Shown piece after piece: positions 1 through 12,300 of a DNA stretch of 64,000 bases; position 1 is the first letter of the stretch, and the number at the start of each line of letters is the position of its first letter. This stretch comes from Syngnathus acus (Eukaryota > Chordata > Actinopteri > Syngnathiformes > Syngnathidae), in the NCBI RefSeq assembly GCF_901709675.1, contig NC_051099.1:8370001-8434000 (forward strand). The letters are read 5' to 3'. Below the pieces are notes generated by a model that made no database searches, was not told the DNA's origin, and worked only from the letters and a program-made list of their open reading frames with translations. The translations under genes were made by a program, and so were the position numbers.

Positions 1-3000
1 CGCTCGATCCGCCGGTGGTCTTACGAGATGTTTCGGAACGAACGGGCAATTCGATTTGTGGTGATGGTGACCCCGGAGGACCTGAAGGCCAACGCTGGTG
101 AGGATTGGCAAGACTATCCTGAAACATATCATTTAATCGAAAGTTAATATGTTGTCAGATAGCACAGCAAAACATCGGGCGCTCCAAATTCAATATCCTC
201 CTAAATTTGATCTGGAGAGAACAACAAACTTTATTGGGCCAAGATTTTGTTCTTTGAGTCTATCAGTGCAAAAATGACAACAGTTCATCAGACTTTGTTA
301 AAATTGAAGGGCAGATAAAATCATTTTTTGAAGTACACAAAGTGAATGTTTGACTCCATTCAAAGTGAAGCTTAGTTGAACTTCAGCTTGTAACGCATAC
401 GCGAAACATGGTAAAATTGAATATTTCTGTGGTTTGTTTTTTCCCATCAGAGTACATAAAAATAGCAGATCATTACGTGCCTGTGCCAGGGGGGACTAAT
501 AACAACAACTATGCCAATGTGGAGCTCATTTTGGACATAGCAAAACGAATACCTGTGCAGGTACCCCCACACAATTAACACACCTTTCTTTTGCACTGTA
601 ATGCCTAAGGTGGTTAATTTCTAGACGTCTTTCAGGCTGTGTGGGCTGGATGGGGTCATGCCTCAGAGAACCCCAAACTGCCAGAGCTGCTCCATAAGAA
701 CGGCATTGCTTTTATGGGTAAGAGAAGTTTTTCCTGACATAAAGTTGAAGCTTTGGGGCTTGAAATAATGCAGACTGCCCACTCCCTCCTCAGGCCCGCC
801 CAGTCAGGCAATGTGGGCACTAGGAGATAAGATTGCTTCTTCCATTGTGGCTCAGACAGCTGGCATCCCCACTTTGCCATGGAGTGGAGCAGGTAGGATT
901 GCTGCCAGGATGTCACTTGTGAAGATCCTTTTTATGTCTGCATCTCCTCAGACTCAGATATAATGGAGAAGACCGATGCATACACTTTCAATTTTTAAAA
1001 AAATGCACTGAGAAATTTTTGCTGTTTCTTTCTCCCAGGTCTGACAGTGGAATGGTCCGAAGGCAATCCAAAGAAACCAAATATCAGCGTTCCTCGTGAC
1101 TTGTATGAACTCGGTTGCATCCAGGATGTAGACAACGGCTTGGAAGTAAGTGCATTGTCAAAGTGAGCATTCAGAGCCTCCAATGTCACGTGCTGCAGTG
1201 GGCTGTGAAAAACTGTTGTCTGTGTCCACCAACAGGCTGCTGAAAAGATCGGCTACCCTGTTATGGTGAAGGCCTCAGAAGGAGGGGGAGGTAAAGGCAT
1301 CCGTAAAGTCAATTGCGCGGATGATTTCCCAAACCTATACAGACAAGTATGTCGAAATGAACCACCAAGATTAAATTCATGATTTAATTGTTGAAATTTA
1401 TATATTAATGGTTTTTTTTTTTGCTTCCAGGTCCAGGCAGAAGTTCCAGGTTCCCCTGTGTTCATCATGCAGCTCGCTAAACATGCCCGCCACTTGGAGG
1501 TTCAGATCTTGGCAGACCAATACGGCAATGCCATTTCCTTGTTCGGCAGAGATTGTTCAGTTCAGCGGCGACATCAGAAAATTATAGAGGAGGCGCCTGC
1601 TACCATTGCCACATCGGATGTCTTTGAGGATATGGAAAGGGTAAATATACATTTTGAGATGGCTGTACTTTCTCCTAGCTACAGAAAATGGATGATGTCA
1701 TCACATTTAATGTGTTCTGTATCCAGTGTGCTGTCAAGCTGGCAAAGATGGTGGGCTATGTGAGTGCGGGCACAGTGGAATACCTCTACAGCCAAGATGG
1801 CAGCTTCTACTTCCTGGAGCTCAACCCTCGTCTGCAGGTTGAACACCCCTGCACTGAGATGGTGGCTGATGTCAACCTACCCGCTGCCCAGCTGCAAGTG
1901 AGTTCCGAATACAGTTGGGCTGGTAGGTGGTGGTGGGGGGTGGGGGGAAAGACAAGCTGTATACCACGCCTATTATGTCTGACTTTTGGATCGCAGACTG
2001 TATTTGTGCTTGATTGCATCCAATAGTCTGTTAGACGAGGGCCTTGTCTCCATGGCAACTAACTGCCCAAGTGAGCTATCAGTGTTGCCGATGTAGTGGT
2101 TGAAGCGGCAATTGGTCACATGGCGTGCACCCGCTGTGTTCACAATTGTGCTTGTATTTAGGTCAGCGGCAGTCAAGCTGAAGGGCAGCGTTGTGGAGGA
2201 AACTGCTACTTTTGAGCTGATGGGACGTCACTATTGAGAGTGACATGCCTGTACGATTTGCTGGCAAACTGAGTGCTCAGTATCTTTTTGTATTTCAGTT
2301 GATTGAGAGATTAAAGTCATAGTTCCAGAATATGCCTATCCCCAGTTTTGTTTGCACGATGGAGATCATGAGCATCAGTCACTTTAAAACGCCTCCGTTC
2401 AATTGGTGCCACTGGAACTACAAGCACAATAATAAACGTATTGATAAATGAATACCCATCTGTGAATCCAGATAACTTTGGGCTCTTTTTATAGATTGCA
2501 ATGGGCATCCCTCTTCACCGAATCAAAGACATCAGGATGCTTTATGGGACGCAGCCCTGGGGTGACTCTCTCATCGACTTTGAGAGTCTGTCGACAGTCG
2601 CCTCCCCACGAGGACATGTCATTGCAGCTCGTATAACCAGTGAAAATCCTGATGAGGTATGCTTAGTGCTCCTCATAGTTCTGGATGTTTGTTTTGATCA
2701 AATTTTGTCTCTTTCCAGGGTTTCAAGCCAAGCTCCGGAACAGTACAAGAGCTGAACTTTCGCAGCAATAAGAATGTGTGGGGCTACTTCAGTGTTGCAG
2801 CTGCTGGTGGACTGCATGAGTTTGCAGACTCCCAATTTGGACACTGTTTTTCTTGGGGAGAGAATCGTGAAGAAGCCATCTCGTGAGTGTGTTTTACATT
2901 GTTACCGGATTTATATAATCCTTTATTATCTGCTTGCTTTGATGTTGACATTTTGGGAAATGTGTGATTTCCTAGTAACATGGTGGTAGCTTTGAAAGAG

Positions 3001-3338
3001 CTGTCTATCCGAGGAGACTTTAGGACTACTGTGGAATACCTCATAAAGCTGCTGGAAACAGAAACCTTTCAGCGCAACACCATCGACACGGGCTGGCTGG
3101 ATAGGCTGATCTCTGAGAAAATGCAGGTGGGCAGTTGCTATCAACGCTAGTCCCCAAATGATGATTAGTGGCCCCAAAATTCTGAACAACCAAATAATGT
3201 ACCGTGACGTTCCAAAATGATTTGTTCCATTCAGGCTGAGCGTCCTGACACGATGCTGGGACTTGTGAGTGGAGCACTTCATGTGGCAGATGTTACTCTG
3301 AGGAACAGCGTGTCCATTTTCTTGCATTCTCTGGAGAG
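1..3338 (+). other. acaca: acaca: biotin carboxylase domain exons
   Basis: Exons lie at 1-97, 451-560, 636-717, 794-892, 1039-1145, 1236-1346, 1431-1640, 1727-1897, 2495-2656, 2719-2882, 2976-3126 and 3235-3338. The domain uses ATP and bicarbonate to carboxylate biotin. Visible motifs are the ATP-grasp glycine loop [13 protein letters not shown] in the 1236 exon, [13 protein letters not shown] and [14 protein letters not shown] in the 1431 exon, and the catalytic [15 protein letters not shown] motif in the 1727 exon. These are unchanged from the family. The stretch coded by 1039-1145 ([20 protein letters not shown]) is the most divergent part, as expected for a variable linker. Introns are mostly 70-350 bp; the longest here is 1898-2494. 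Confidence 0.95.
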
Positions 3339-6300
3339 GTAAGCATGTCCTTGATACGTTTGGATACTGTCTTGAGCACTACGGACGATGTTCCGTGTGC
3401 AATGCTGAAGAGAAACTACTCGTACATTGTGCCTCCAGGGGACAGGTGCTGCCAGCACACACACTTCTCAACACGGTGGATGTGGAGTTGATCTATGAAT
3501 GTGTCAAGTACATCCTGACTGTGACTCGCCAGTCTCCCAATTCGTATGTGCTAATCATGAACCACTCCACCGTCGAAGTGGATGTCCATCGGCTAAGCGA
3601 TGGAGGTTTGTTGCTGTCCTATGATGGCAGCAGCTACACTACCTACATGAAGGAAGAGGTAGACAGGTAAGAAAAAATCTATTTGCTATTTAGTACTACC
3701 AAGATAAGCTTAATTTGCTGATGATCTCAACTGGTTATCTTCTCCAAAGGTATCGCATCACCATAGGCAACAAGACCTGTGTTTTCGAAAAGGAGAACGA
3801 CCCATCGCTGTTGCGATCTCCTTCGGCAGGAAAACTCATCCAGTACACAGTTGAGGACGGTGGTCATGTTTTTGCTGGCCAGTGTTATGCTGAAATAGAG
3901 GTACGTCACCTTTTTTGCATTCCAGACCTTACGCATTATGCGTGTCGGTTGAGTCGATTGTCTTGATTGCAATTGCAGGTGATGAAGATGGTCATGACCC
4001 TCACAGCTGTTGAGTCCGGTTGTATTCACTATGTGAAGAGGGCCGGAGCATCGCTGGATCCTGGTTGCGTCATCGCCAAACTTCAGCTCGATGACCCCAC
4101 CCGGGTCCAACAGGTGATGTCAAGTAGCAATTTCTGCTCGCCTCATTGATAGTATTCCTGTTTAAATGCGCATTTTTCTACTTTGCAGTGCTTTTATTCG
4201 CTTTCAGTTCATCTATATGCATGAGTGCTGTAAAAACTTGCTGAACAAGGGAAGCGAATTTGGCTGCATATTTCCAAATATTTGTTTGTTTCTGCAGGCC
4301 GACCTGCATACAGGTACTTTGCCCTCGACCCAGGCCGTTGCTCTGCGAGGGGAGAAGCTGCATAGAGTTTTCCACAACACACTGGATCACCTTGTTCACG
4401 TCATGAATGGCTACTGTCTCCCTGAGCCATTCTTTAGCACCAAGGTGAAATCTCAAAACAAACATAAAAAAGAAAAGAAAAGCAGGCAGTTTCTTGAGCA
4501 CGCTAACGTTTTTATTACCAGTTAAAAGACTGGGTCGAAAGGCTGATGAAAACCATGCGTGACCCCTCGTTGCCGCTGCTGGAGCTTCAAGACATTATGA
4601 CCAGCGTTTCAGGTCGCATCCCCCCTGCTGTGGAGAAAGCCATCAAGAAGGAGATGGCGCAGTATGCCAGCAACATCACCTCAGTGCTCTGCCAGTTCCC
4701 CAGTCAGCAGGTGGTCCACACCACACATGCCAACACACACAATGCTGAACCACTGCAGAATTGTCATGATAAATCACAAAAATATTTACCATTTTGCCAA
4801 TCATGTGCATGTATGTTCTTTGTTATACAGTAGTAAAAAAAAAAGCTTTATAATGTATGTACCTATAAATGTCACAAGGTGGCAGAAAAGCACTACATTT
4901 ATTTAACTGGGACTCATCAACTCCTGATGAAAAATGAGGTCAATAGATTTCTAAAATAGGTGCTGGTGGGGCTACATGCTAATATTGAATGTTTCCCTAC
5001 TTCACAGATTGCAAACATCCTGGACAGTCATGCTGCAACTCTCAACAAGAAGTCTGAAAGAGAAGTCTTCTTTATGAACACACAAAGCATTGTTCAGCTG
5101 GTGCAAAAGTGAGCGCCTTAGTCTCTACTTTCCAACACTCGCCTGCAACGTGTCTACAATGCATCAAACAGACTGACGTCTTGTATTAAAAAAAGTTTGA
5201 CGACTATAAGATATTAGTTAGCTACATATTACAATTCCAATTCGCCCCATCTATCCATACCTGTCGATGATGTTGATTTTTATCACAGATATCGGAGTGG
5301 AATCCGAGGTTACATGAAGGCAGTGGTGATCGACTTGCTCCGACAATACCTGAAAGTAGAGATTCAGTTTCAGAATGGTGAGAAATTGTAGTAACACACC
5401 ATGGGCTGATGTAATGCTACATTTCTCCGTTGGGTGTCACTCTTTCTCAATGAATAACAGCGTGGCTCCAGTTTCAGTGTTGTGTGGTCCCAATATGTTT
5501 GCTTGTTTGATAGGACACAATGACAAGTGTGTGTTTGCTTGTTTGATAGGACACTATGACAAGTGTGTGTTTGCCCTGCGTGAAGAAAACAAAGGTGACA
5601 TGGCAAATGTGCTCAACTACATCTTCTCCCATGCCCAAGTCACCAAAAAGAACCTGCTGGTTACAATGTTGATTGTAAGTATAATTTTTTTTACCCCCCC
5701 AAGCTCTGATGTATTTATTAAAATAGCTTGTTATAATAATTGCACTGCATGCAGACACTTGGTAATATGTTTTTATTCTCTGGAAGCAGTAATACTGTGT
5801 ATCCTCTCCTCAGGACCAGTTGTGTGGCCGTGATCCGACACTGACAGAAGAACTGATGGCCATGTTGACGGAATTCACCCAACTCAGCAAGACAACAAAC
5901 GCAAAGGTGGCACTTCGTGCACGGCAGGTTGGTTGTTCAGTTCAAAAATGTACATGTGTATTTTGTAGTATTGTGTGCCATAAAAATATATATCCTGAAA
6001 GAAAGGCTAATGTCTTCTAACAAATCAGTCGGGGTGTACTCATTTATGTTGCGCGCTGTATGAACATATAAAAGACAATGTCTGAAGATAATAAAATTCA
6101 ATGAGGTATGAAATCCTTAATAATATCATTCTCTGCAGGTGTTGATAGCATCTCACCTCCCCTCTTATGAGCTCCGTCACAACCAGGTGGAGTCCATCTT
6201 CCTCTCTGCCATTGACATGTACGGCCACCAATTCTGTATTGAGAACCTCCAGGTAGGCAAGAGCAACCTGCACATGTGATCGACTTTGCAAGTGTTTCTG

Positions 6301-9300
6301 ACCGTACATTGATCTTCCAGAAACTGATCCTTTCCGAAACATCCATCTTCGATGTTTTGCCCAACTTTTTCTACCACAGTAATCAGGTTGTCCGAATGGC
6401 CGCCCTTGAGGTTAGATCCTTATTTCTCTTTGCCCTCATTTATTTTGAATGCTCACAAATGTATAACAATGCACCTTCGTCTCCGACCCACCGCAGGTGT
6501 ATGTGCGCCGAGCGTACATCGCTTATGAGCTCAACAGCGTGCAGCATCGCCAGTTGAAGGACAACACGTGCATCGTTGAGTTCCAGTTCATGCTCCCAAG
6601 CTCGCATCCAAACAGGTATCACTCATGCCCAAAGGCTAACAGTTTTATGACTCACTTTGCCTCCTGCTCTCCTCTGCAGGATGCATCTTTCTATTATGTT
6701 CATATTTCCGTGGTGGGTTGCTTGACCCAGCTGTGCCCCATTGTGTAAATGCTCCTTTATTTGCTAAGTAGATAGAATGCAAGACCTGACTGATTGGTTG
6801 AAAACGTGTGTGCAGGCAATCAAAGCTCTCCCGCCTGCAGTACCTCGTGTTAGCTCGTCATCCTCGGGGGCACTGTTGCCATAGATAAATGGACACATTT
6901 GAGGATTGTTCTTGTGAACATGCTTGTAGCTCAGAATCATGGCGTTTCTGTTGCATTTGTGATCCCAGTGCGTGATTGTGTTGCGGTTGTTTGAGAGTTT
7001 GCTCCTGCTGCGCATGACTCGTATGCTGGCTTCAAGTCCAAAAGTCAACTGAAGAAAGCTGTCAACATGCGCATGACAGCCACAATTTTAGGGACACCTG
7101 CACTCTTGAATGAAACGGTGGCTTATTTACTGCCGTTGCGAGGAAATGTGTATCCTGCATGTTTATGTGTACTACATGTTTGTGTCATGATTGTGAAATC
7201 ACCGGCCTGTTTTGCTTGTTTCTAAAAACCAGCATGAAGTGCTCTTCTGCCTTAGTTGAGGACAGAGCTTAACAAAAGGCAGCCTAAACGTCTCATGATG
7301 CATGTTGTACAGGGAGCAGTCAAGAAGTAAAATGTGTGCTCAACCTTGTGACTCCCAGTTGCATTCGTTTAGATATTGACGAGTGCATAGTAAAGCGTTG
7401 CCGAGATGAACACACTGCTGCAACTTGACTGACTTCCTGTCCCGATGCCTGCCACTAACCCAATAGTAATCAATGTTGTTTGATTGCAGAGGGAACATCC
7501 CCACTCTAAACAGGTATTGTAAACATTATTTTTATTGCGTAGACTACATGCATAGACTGGTTTAGACGCATGGCCAGAGCACAAATTTACATTAAAAGTA
7601 ATCTAGTTGTTAATGAAGCAGTTTGGTGCTCTTTAAATTTCAAATAAACATGGTACTGGTGGAATAACTGGAGAAGTACTAAGTGCAGGCTTGATTCATT
7701 TTATTAGCAACAGCATGGCCCTCAGCTCATAGCCTCTTTTTAATGTCTACTTGTGAGTCTTTGTGTGTGTTATAGAGGTTTTGACTAACGAAGTCAATAA
7801 TGTAACTGTCCTGCTAGGAAAATGTCTGCTCCTTCAGTCCTGGACATTTTAAAAGGCAAAACAGTGTCAAATTTGGAACCTCCAGACAGGTTTGATGCAA
7901 AAGTAGTCTCAGTGGGTGTAACGTTAACATTACAGCTTATTTATGGGGACCTACTGGTTTATTTGTATTTCCTTGTTGTGTGAGAATGTTTTGAATCTGA
8001 GCAGAGTGACATGACAAAATGAAATTTGGTCTCTTTGGCCATGCTACAGCCCTACTCCCAACTCTGCAAAATTAGCCCTCAAGATCTGTGCATTATGACT
8101 TTTTTCATTTTGGTCAATGCAGCTGAGGTCAAAGCTCAACTGATCATGTCCTTTTTCAAAATTTCTTGACTTAATTTGGCCTTCTGGGGTTTTGATGTGT
8201 CAAAACAAGAACACGTATAATGCTGAATCTTATTTAATCTGAAAATAAGTGGTTCCAAATTTCACATTGTCATCACTCTATGGGTTATCAATGCTCGGTG
8301 CATTTCCTCCACTTATATACTTTATGGGGACATGGCAAATTTTATACGTATGCCCAATTTGACTAACAGTCTGTTAAATATCTTTGATAGTGTGAACAGC
8401 TGCTTCAAATGTTCTTACTTCCCAGTTGTTTTTTGAGCTCCGATCAATGTAACAATCTTCATAGCATCAAAAAAGTGTGTTCAAAACTCTTACACTTGGG
8501 ATTCTCAATAGGTGGATGGAAAATGTCTTCATATCACTCATCAAGGAGTAGATTCTCATTTGAATCGCTTTCATCTCAGGTCGTCATTCTCATCAAACCT
8601 GAACCACTATGGCATGGTGCATATGGCTAGCGTGAGCGATGTTTTGCTGGACACATCCTTTACGCCCCCCTGTCAAAGAATGGGCGCCATGGTCTCTTTT
8701 CGCTCGTTCCAGGAGTTCACCAAGTTAGTGTGAACAATTTGAAATCATTTCAAAGGGAAATGTGAATGTGTTTGGTGATTAAAGCACGCTTGCCTGTTTT
8801 TAAGGAACATAGCAGATGTGTTGAGTTGCTTCACCGACTCTCCTCCCCCAAGCCCGACCTTTCCCGAGGGAGGCAATCCCGTCCTGTACGGTGAAGAGGA
8901 CAACAAGGTGGCAAAAGCTTATTGTTCTTGTAGGCGGCTTTAACAACTACGTGCGGTGCAACTGAAAATGCTGATGTGCAATATTTTTTTTTTTTGGTGG
9001 TCCAGAGCACCCAAGATGAACCCATCCATATCCTGAATGTGGCTATAAAAACCGACAGTGACATGGAAGATGATGGCCTGGCAGCCATGTTTCGGGAGTT
9101 CACTCTGTCAAAGGTTGGAAGTGGAACGATCACCAACAAGGCTGCTGTTGATTTGACCAAGTTTTGTACTGGGCTAACTCGTTCTATTTTTTCCTCCCAA
9201 TCAATTTAAGAAATCTCTGCTGTTTGAACACGGAATCCGTCGCTTGACTTTCCTTGTGGCTCAGAAGGTAAGACTTGTTCTGTATTCCCGTATTTTCTCA

Positions 9301-12300
9301 TTTTCTGTGTTTGTTTGCTTCACAATCTACCTCGCATGTCATCCTTTTAATTGTTATGGCTGCTATAATTGACCAAAAACGTCTTTGTATATATATATAT
9401 ATACAAGTAACTAATATTCCCTAATGGTATTTGTGCACAGCATATTTTGTGTGTTGTTCTTCAGATAATTTGCATTGTAAATTCAGCCTTGTCTCTCCTT
9501 GTATCTCCTTTGCATGCCTTGCTTTCGCGACATTTATGATGACAGGATTTCAGGAAGCAAATCAACTATGAGGTGGACCAAAGGTTTCATGTAAGTAGAG
9601 GCAAAGGGGGATGGAGGGCAGCAAGAAATAAGACAAAAAGCGGGTTGCATAGAAAAACATGCATGGCCGGTATACTGCACACTCTGTAGCCACAACGAGC
9701 AAACGTGAACGATTTCAATCAATGCAAAATAATTGTGTTTGATTGTTGCTGGTTCCTCTCTCTGATTCCGTACATTTCTACACTAGTGCAACCTATAATA
9801 ATAATAACAATAATAATAATAATAACAGTGCAATGCCGGCTTAACTTTTCAAAGGCAAACACGACTTTTGTATTTTTAATGATTTAAAAAATGTTTAGCT
9901 GAATGCTACCATTCACATGTGCAGCACTTTTGGTCCAAATGCCAATAGTATTGTGATGATGGCAATAAGGAGGGCATTGCGGGAAGTATCCTGCCTTTTG
10001 ATCCTCTTGACAATGGGGTTTGATTTCCCCCCCCCCTTTTCATGGGCCCTTATGCGTCCGAGAACTAATCATGCTCAGTGGTGTCGGTGCCATTACGTGC
10101 CCCTCATTAAACAGAGGGAATTCCTTTTTTTTTTTGTGTGTTTAGCACTCCGCCTCAAAAATGTTTTCCTCCATTTACGATATTCTCGACAGAATGTGTA
10201 ATCAGTGTCAAATTGTGTTGGTGGAGATTTCAGTTTGTGTCCAATTGCGAGCCTGCTTTCATCCTGTAGCATGAGGAGAGAAAAGCGTCTCCAATCGGGC
10301 TGGCATTGTTGTGGAACACTTCATCTGATATCATTCACCAGGGCAAGCGGGCATTTAGAGGATCAAGAGTCTCTGAAAGAGTAACATGTTTTATTCATTT
10401 GCAAAAGCAATGTATACTTTACTACGCAGACTATTCTTATATGTACTTACCATCAGAATAAATTCAGTGAGGTACAAATAACTTCTTTAAGCTTCTTGTG
10501 ATTGCATTGATAGGTTGCGCATACGTAAATACTGTTTTTATTTTGGGATGTTGTATGTTTTATTGTTATTCCTTTTTCATCTATTTTCTACGCAGAGAGA
10601 ATTCCCCAAATTTTTCACATTCCGTGCCAGAGATAAGGTAAGGCGTGTCTTGATTCTAAACCGTTAAAGTTTTCTGTTTTAAAACATGGTAATGGTAAAG
10701 CTAAAGTTGCTACAAGGGGTGCTTAAGGACACTTTGGAATTAGGGATCAGAGAACCGGTTTAGCACCAACGCTTTACATTACCTTGACTATTTTTTTAGA
10801 TTGATTGTTGAAACAACTTTTCACCCCCGGCTTCATTGGATTTCCTCCATTGTAGACATTTTGATGGCTCCTTCTCTCGCTTAGCCCTGATAGTTTGACT
10901 ACAACGACACCGGCAAAACTCATTAAAGTAATGAACTCTTTAATTATGTCTCCCATTTAAGAGAAATGACACCCATTAGCGGCTCTCTGAGAATGAGATT
11001 GCCCACGATTTCATTTACTTAATACTGTGTGTAGCTCTTGGGCATCTTTCTACTTTTATTGGGAGATGGTGTTCTTGAAACTGCCATTGATATAATCTCG
11101 GTTAATAGCAGTTTTTCCTTGTGCTTGCCTTGTGAAAAAGAAGGTCATACTTTTTCAAGCACGCGTGTGTTCCTTTGTTGTTTATGATGACATGGTGCCT
11201 TTTTCTCAACAGTTTGTGGAAGATAGGATCTACCGGCACTTGGAGCCGGCTTTAGCCTTCCAGCTGGAGCTCAACCGAATGCGAAACTTTGCCCTAACGG
11301 CCATTCCTTGTGCCAACCACAAGATGCACCTCTATTTGGGTGCAGCACGTGTGGAAGTGGGAGCGGAAGTTACGGACTACCGATTCTTTGTGCGAGCCAT
11401 TATCCGACATTCTGATTTAGTCACAAAAGTAAGAAATGGAACGGAGTCCTTATTCTTGATAAGCTGTACTCCTTGCTGATTCTTTTCTCTCCCTTTACCA
11501 GGAGGCCTCTTTTGAGTACCTTCACAATGAGGCTGAGCGTTTGCTACTTGAGGCCATGGATGAGCTTGAGGTCGCTTTTAACAACACAACTGTGCGTACG
11601 GACTGTAATCACATCTTCCTCAATTTTGTGCCCACAGTCATCATGGACCCTTCAAAGGTACAATATGTCCGACCATTGTAAAATGAACTACAGCGTAATC
11701 TTCCCCATTGTGCTTTGTTACCATCAACCTTACCTAATATGCCTCCGTGAACAGATCGAGGAGTCTGTTCGGTCCATGGTCATGCGTTACGGCAGCCGGC
11801 TTTGGAAACTGCGTGTCTTGCAAGCTGAGCTGAAAATCAACATCCGCCTGACTCCGACAGGAAAGCAAATCCCCATTCGCTTGTTTCTCACAAATGAATC
11901 CGGCTACTATCTGGACATCAGCCTCTACAAAGAGGTCACCGACTCCCGAACGGGACAGGTGGGGCCCAAAGACCGCCAGGTGGGGCACTCATACATTTTC
12001 CATGTCATCCGCTTTGTGCTTCTGTTCCATTAGGGAGCTCTCATCTACTTTCAGGTTGCAATTTCATGGCCTCTTTGTTTGAGGTTTTCTCAAACAGCAG
12101 AACATTTCTAGCTTTGAAATATTTGGAATCAGTGGTGCTATCAAAAATTATGATGAAGTTTAATATTAATGACTTGCAGCAAATGAAGGCTTGACTTATG
12201 TCACTCTTGGTGAAATTTAATTTTATAATTATATAGGTTATGAAATGAGTGACCAAAATATTACATTTCTTAATGATATTCTAATTTTTGGAGATGCCCG

